From Paraherbaspirillum soli (GTDB lineage Bacteria; Pseudomonadota; Gammaproteobacteria; Burkholderiales; Burkholderiaceae_D), in contig NZ_JBHSMT010000014.1 in assembly GCF_042654985.1 (NCBI RefSeq), positions 186,001-250,000 on the forward strand: DNA of 64,000 nucleotides. Direction: 5' to 3'. Position numbers and translations under genes: made by a program. How positions within the stretch are numbered: position 1 is the first letter of the stretch; every line of letters begins with the position of its first letter. Below the pieces are notes generated by a model, which saw only the letters and a list, made by a program, of their open reading frames with translations, made no database searches and was not told the origin of the DNA. Positions 61,502 to 64,000 of the stretch are shown piece after piece.

Positions 61502-62098
61502 ATGTCACAAGCCACCGAGATTGCCGCCGCTCCCGCTCCTATGGGGACGCCGCTGCGGCCCAACGAGTTCAACCTGATCTGGCTCGACATGGAAATGACC
61601 GGGCTCAACCCGGACACCGATCGCATCATTGAAGTTGCGGTTGTGGTCACCGATCCGCAATTGAATATCCTGGCGGAAGGGCCGGTGTTCGTGATTCACC
61701 AATCGGATGAGATGCTGGATGGCATGGATGCCTGGAATAAAGGTACGCATGGCCGTTCAGGACTGATCGAGCGAGTCAAAAGCTCGACCGTCACCGAGGC
61801 TGACGCGGAACAGGTGCTGATCGAGTTCCTGAAGAAATACGTGCCGAAAGGGAAGTCGCCGATGTGCGGCAACTCGATTTGCCAGGATCGCCGTTTCATG
61901 GCGCGCAGCATGCCCAAGCTGGAAGCGTTTTTCCATTACCGCAACCTGGATGTGTCGACGCTGAAGGAATTATGCCGGCGCTGGAAACCGGAACTGGCAA
62001 GCGGTTTCAAGAAGCATCAAAAGCACACCGCGCTGGCCGACATCATTGAGTCGATTGAAGAGCTGCGCTATTACCGTGAGCATTTTATTAATGCGTAA
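61502..62098 (+). CDS. orn: Oligoribonuclease Orn
   Basis: A 198-residue DEDDh 3'-5' exonuclease that degrades 2-5 nucleotide RNA and pGpG from cyclic di-GMP. Motifs: LIWLDMEMTGLNPDTDRIIE (DEDD I), NSICQDRRFMARSMPKLEAF and KKHQKHTALADIIESIEEL with the His and last Asp. The start is MSQATEIAAAPAP at 61502; the extra N-terminal 20 residues before NLIWLDME are Ala/Pro-rich. Confidence 0.95.
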   Translation: MSQATEIAAAPAPMGTPLRPNEFNLIWLDMEMTGLNPDTDRIIEVAVVVTDPQLNILAEGPVFVIHQSDEMLDGMDAWNKGTHGRSGLIERVKSSTVTEADAEQVLIEFLKKYVPKGKSPMCGNSICQDRRFMARSMPKLEAFFHYRNLDVSTLKELCRRWKPELASGFKKHQKHTALADIIESIEELRYYREHFINA

Positions 62099-62103
62099 TT
62101 AGC

Positions 62104-62200
62104 GTAGGGCGGATGAGCGTAGCGTTATCCGCCGTTGGATGTACCACATGCGTTTGATGCATCCAACACGGCGGAAGGCGCTGCGCTTTTCCGCCCTACG
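62104..62200. repeat. Family R repeat, copy 9 (hybrid arms)
   Basis: Left arm GTAGGGCGGATGAGCGTAGC, right arm GCTGCGCTTTTCCGCCCTAC: the inner parts come from different arm types, as at 32053-32149. It lies between the convergent orn and UPF0149 genes. Confidence 0.75.
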
Positions 62201-62211
62201 TACCCGCCAGC

Positions 62212-62910
62212 TTAATCCTCCGCCGTTTCTTTCCCGCAGCACTTCTTGAATTTCTTGCCGCTGCCGCAACTGCACATGTCGTTGCGGCCGACTTTCGGCG
62301 TTTCGCGCTGGATGGTGGTGACCGCCGATTTGCGGTGCGGCAGCCAGTAGCGATAGATTTCGGGAATCGCAGCTTCGACTTCGACCGCTAGCTTGTGCCG
62401 TTGCACCGGATCTTCGCGCAGGCGCATTTCGTCTTCTTCCAGCTCTTCGGCGCCCAGCAGGTAAATCGGCCGCACTACCGTTGCCAGGTTGGAATGCCAG
62501 ATCGGTTCCCAGGCTTTGGCGCGCAGATTGATGCCTTCCCAGAAGCCCCAGCTCCAGGCTTCGCCGTCCAGCAGGTTCTTGCCTTCGTGTTCGTGCTCGC
62601 AAAATAGCGGTTCGTATTCTTTCGGTGCGACTTCCAGCGTGACCGCGATTTCATTCATGTAGCGGGCGATCAGGCCGACGATTTTTTCGTATTCCTTGTC
62701 GGACTTGAACTTTGGCGCGTCTTTCAGCGACGGCCCCCATACATGCGGCAGCCACTCGCCCAGCAATACCTGTTCCGGGCCGACCACCAGCGCGGTCAGG
62801 TAACCGTGCAGCGTGTCCATCGTCATGCAGTCTTCGGCACAGCGATCGGACAACAAAAAATCGTCCAGTTCGTCAAATTCTTTGTCTGACAGGGGTTCGT
62901 CGAGATTCAT
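62212..62910 (-). CDS. UPF0149/YecA-family protein with C-terminal SEC-C zinc motif
   Basis: A 232-residue protein. The UPF0149 domain begins EPLSDKEFDELDDFLLSDRC and continues with MDTLHGYLTALVVGPEQVLL. The C-terminal SEC-C motif is GRNDMCSCGSGKKFKKCCG, as in SecA, which binds zinc. The family may contact ribosomes or translocation; function unproven. The start at 62910 is chosen; the longer frame (to 62970) runs over the promoter. Confidence 0.9.
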   Translation of the reverse strand: MNLDEPLSDKEFDELDDFLLSDRCAEDCMTMDTLHGYLTALVVGPEQVLLGEWLPHVWGPSLKDAPKFKSDKEYEKIVGLIARYMNEIAVTLEVAPKEYEPLFCEHEHEGKNLLDGEAWSWGFWEGINLRAKAWEPIWHSNLATVVRPIYLLGAEELEEDEMRLREDPVQRHKLAVEVEAAIPEIYRYWLPHRKSAVTTIQRETPKVGRNDMCSCGSGKKFKKCCGKETAED

Positions 62911-63025
62911 GGGGATGAGCTTAAAAAATGAGGATACGGATTTTATGATTGAAATCCGCTCAAGCTGCAAAATATTTAATGAGTATCCATAAAAAATCGC
63001 TCGCTACGATGTTTTAGCAATGCCT

Positions 63026-63907
63026 CTATTCAATATCCACGCTGCCGCGTCCGAGTTCTATCACTCTGCCGCCAACCTGTATTTCCCGGTTTTCAGTGAC
63101 AGTAAGCAATAAACGGCAGGGCCGGGCGACCGCCTCGCCCTGGCTTACCTGGATGTGGGCAGGAATTGCCCGTCCTGTTTCAAGCAGCCAGCCGCCCAGG
63201 TTGGCGCAAGCCGATCCGGTGCCCGGATCTTCGCCGATGGCGCCGCCCTGCATCGCGAAAAAATAACGCGCCAATACCCGTTGCTCTTCGCCATCGTTGA
63301 CGAAGGCGAATACGTACACCGTTTTTCGTCCCAGGCTGCTGACCGGCCAATGCCCCAGCTGGTCGCTGGCCGGCGCTGCGCGGCGCACCGCGTCCGCCGA
63401 ATTGAGCGGGACCAGCAATTGGTCGCTGCCGGTATCCACCCATAGCGGATCGCTGAGGAGGTCGTCCTCCTTGAGACCGAGCATGCCGGCGATGAATGCA
63501 TTGGGCAGCCCGCTGCTGCGCGTGAAGGATGGCGTTGCTGCCTGGTTCGCTGAAGCGGGCGCGGTAAACGTCCAGACATTGCCGTCGGCCGATGCCGCGA
63601 CCACGCCGGCCTTGAATTCCAGCTTGACGCTATCGCCTGTTTTCCGCAGTTCGCGGACGACGTGCGCGCTGCCTAGCGTCGGATGCCCGGCGAAGCGCAT
63701 TTCAAAACCGGGCGTAAAAATCCGGACCCGGGCGTCGGCGATCTCGGATGGCAGAACGAATGTCGTTTCCGAAAGATTGAACTGGCGCGCCAGGGCTTGC
63801 ATGGTGTCGTCGCTCATGCCGCGGGCATCCTCGAACACGCACAAGGGATTGCCGCCAAAAGTCGTTTCGGCAAACACATTCAAAATACGATACTGGTAGC
63901 GCGGCAT
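63026..63907 (-). CDS. PhzF-family protein (isomerase/epimerase type)
   Basis: A 293-residue protein with the twofold diaminopimelate-epimerase-like fold. NVFAETTFGGNPLCVFEDA opens it, NLSETTFVL holds the catalytic Glu, FEMRFAGHPTLGSAHVV the substrate loop, and IGEDPGTGSACANLGGWL the second half. Real PhzF acts in phenazine synthesis, but most such genes, like this lone one, have unknown substrates. Confidence 0.92.
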   Translation of the reverse strand: MPRYQYRILNVFAETTFGGNPLCVFEDARGMSDDTMQALARQFNLSETTFVLPSEIADARVRIFTPGFEMRFAGHPTLGSAHVVRELRKTGDSVKLEFKAGVVAASADGNVWTFTAPASANQAATPSFTRSSGLPNAFIAGMLGLKEDDLLSDPLWVDTGSDQLLVPLNSADAVRRAAPASDQLGHWPVSSLGRKTVYVFAFVNDGEEQRVLARYFFAMQGGAIGEDPGTGSACANLGGWLLETGRAIPAHIQVSQGEAVARPCRLLLTVTENREIQVGGRVIELGRGSVDIE

Positions 63908-63943
63908 AAGGTGTTGTTCTCGATCTGCTGGTTGAGCTGCTTG

Positions 63944-64000
63944 TTAAGCCGTCATTGCAAAATTCAACTCGACGCCGTTCCCGGCCGGGTCCTGAAAAAA
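63944..64000 (-). CDS. VOC/glyoxalase-superfamily protein, last 18 residues
   Basis: The minus strand entering from the right edge reads FFQDPAGNGVELNFAMTA then a stop. DPAGNGVELNF is the standard closing motif of VOC proteins, with the metal-binding Glu. The rest lies beyond the window. Confidence 0.75.
   Translation of the reverse strand, partial: FFQDPAGNGVELNFAMTA

Overview
The window looks like chromosome from a Burkholderiales betaproteobacterium, most likely Oxalobacteraceae (Collimonas/Herminiimonas/Janthinobacterium-like). This is an inference from gene content (DarP, PmbA, LivFGMHK, AlgZR next to argH, an Oxalobacteraceae-style set of intergenic palindromes) and a high but uneven GC content. 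I could not run a database search. No rRNA, tRNA, CRISPR array, integrase or transposase gene was seen.

Layout. 1-2.3 kb: a methyltransferase cut by the window edge, a LysR regulator and a damaged hemerythrin gene. 2.5-11.4 kb: copper resistance, made of two sets. One is a cupredoxin, a multicopper oxidase, a TolC-type channel, a Met-rich protein and a His-rich protein. The other is copA/cueR/copZ with a second His-rich protein and a truncated TolC gene. 11.4-17.2 kb: MFS exporter, esterase, small membrane protein, MogA, DarP, PmbA. 17.3-21.9 kb: a branched-chain amino-acid (Liv) ABC transporter. 22.3-24.3 kb: an orphan type VI secretion cargo cassette (PAAR protein, DUF6402, membrane-anchored partner). 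24.8-28.3 kb: argH divergent from the AlgZ/AlgR-type two-component pair. 28.5-31.4 kb: a DUF1501/DUF1800 pair. 31.4-32.1 kb: a SymE-like toxin behind a highly structured leader. 32.2-36.1 kb: a DUF4139 protein, a Bcr/CflA-like MFS protein and a streptothricin-acetyltransferase-like gene.

36.1-49.6 kb holds the centrepiece: a TonB receptor and a nine-gene minus-strand cluster in the same order as Staphylococcus sbnABCDEFGHI, which predicts staphyloferrin B. SbnA and SbnB make L-2,3-diaminopropionate and 2-oxoglutarate, SbnG makes citrate, SbnE/H/F/C assemble the siderophore and SbnD exports it. A shortened SbnI-like ParB/serine kinase may supply O-phosphoserine. A sigma70-like promoter overlapped by a Fur-box palindrome precedes sbnA.

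49.7-53.0 kb: an ElaA-like acetyltransferase, a DUF4382 lipoprotein and a class I DAHP synthase. The DAHP synthase follows a 26-codon Phe/Tyr-rich reading frame and a terminator with a competing antiterminator, which I read as an undescribed aromatic amino-acid attenuator. 53.4-64 kb is mostly housekeeping: retropepsin-like protein, YajQ, MurB, PpnP, ArgG, VOC protein, ArgF, RsgA, Ste24-type protease, oligoribonuclease, UPF0149/SEC-C protein, PhzF-like protein and the last codons of another VOC gene.

The intergenic DNA is rich in dispersed palindromes of several families. Two of them sit in 5' untranslated regions, and one repeat array has duplicated the end of a gene.
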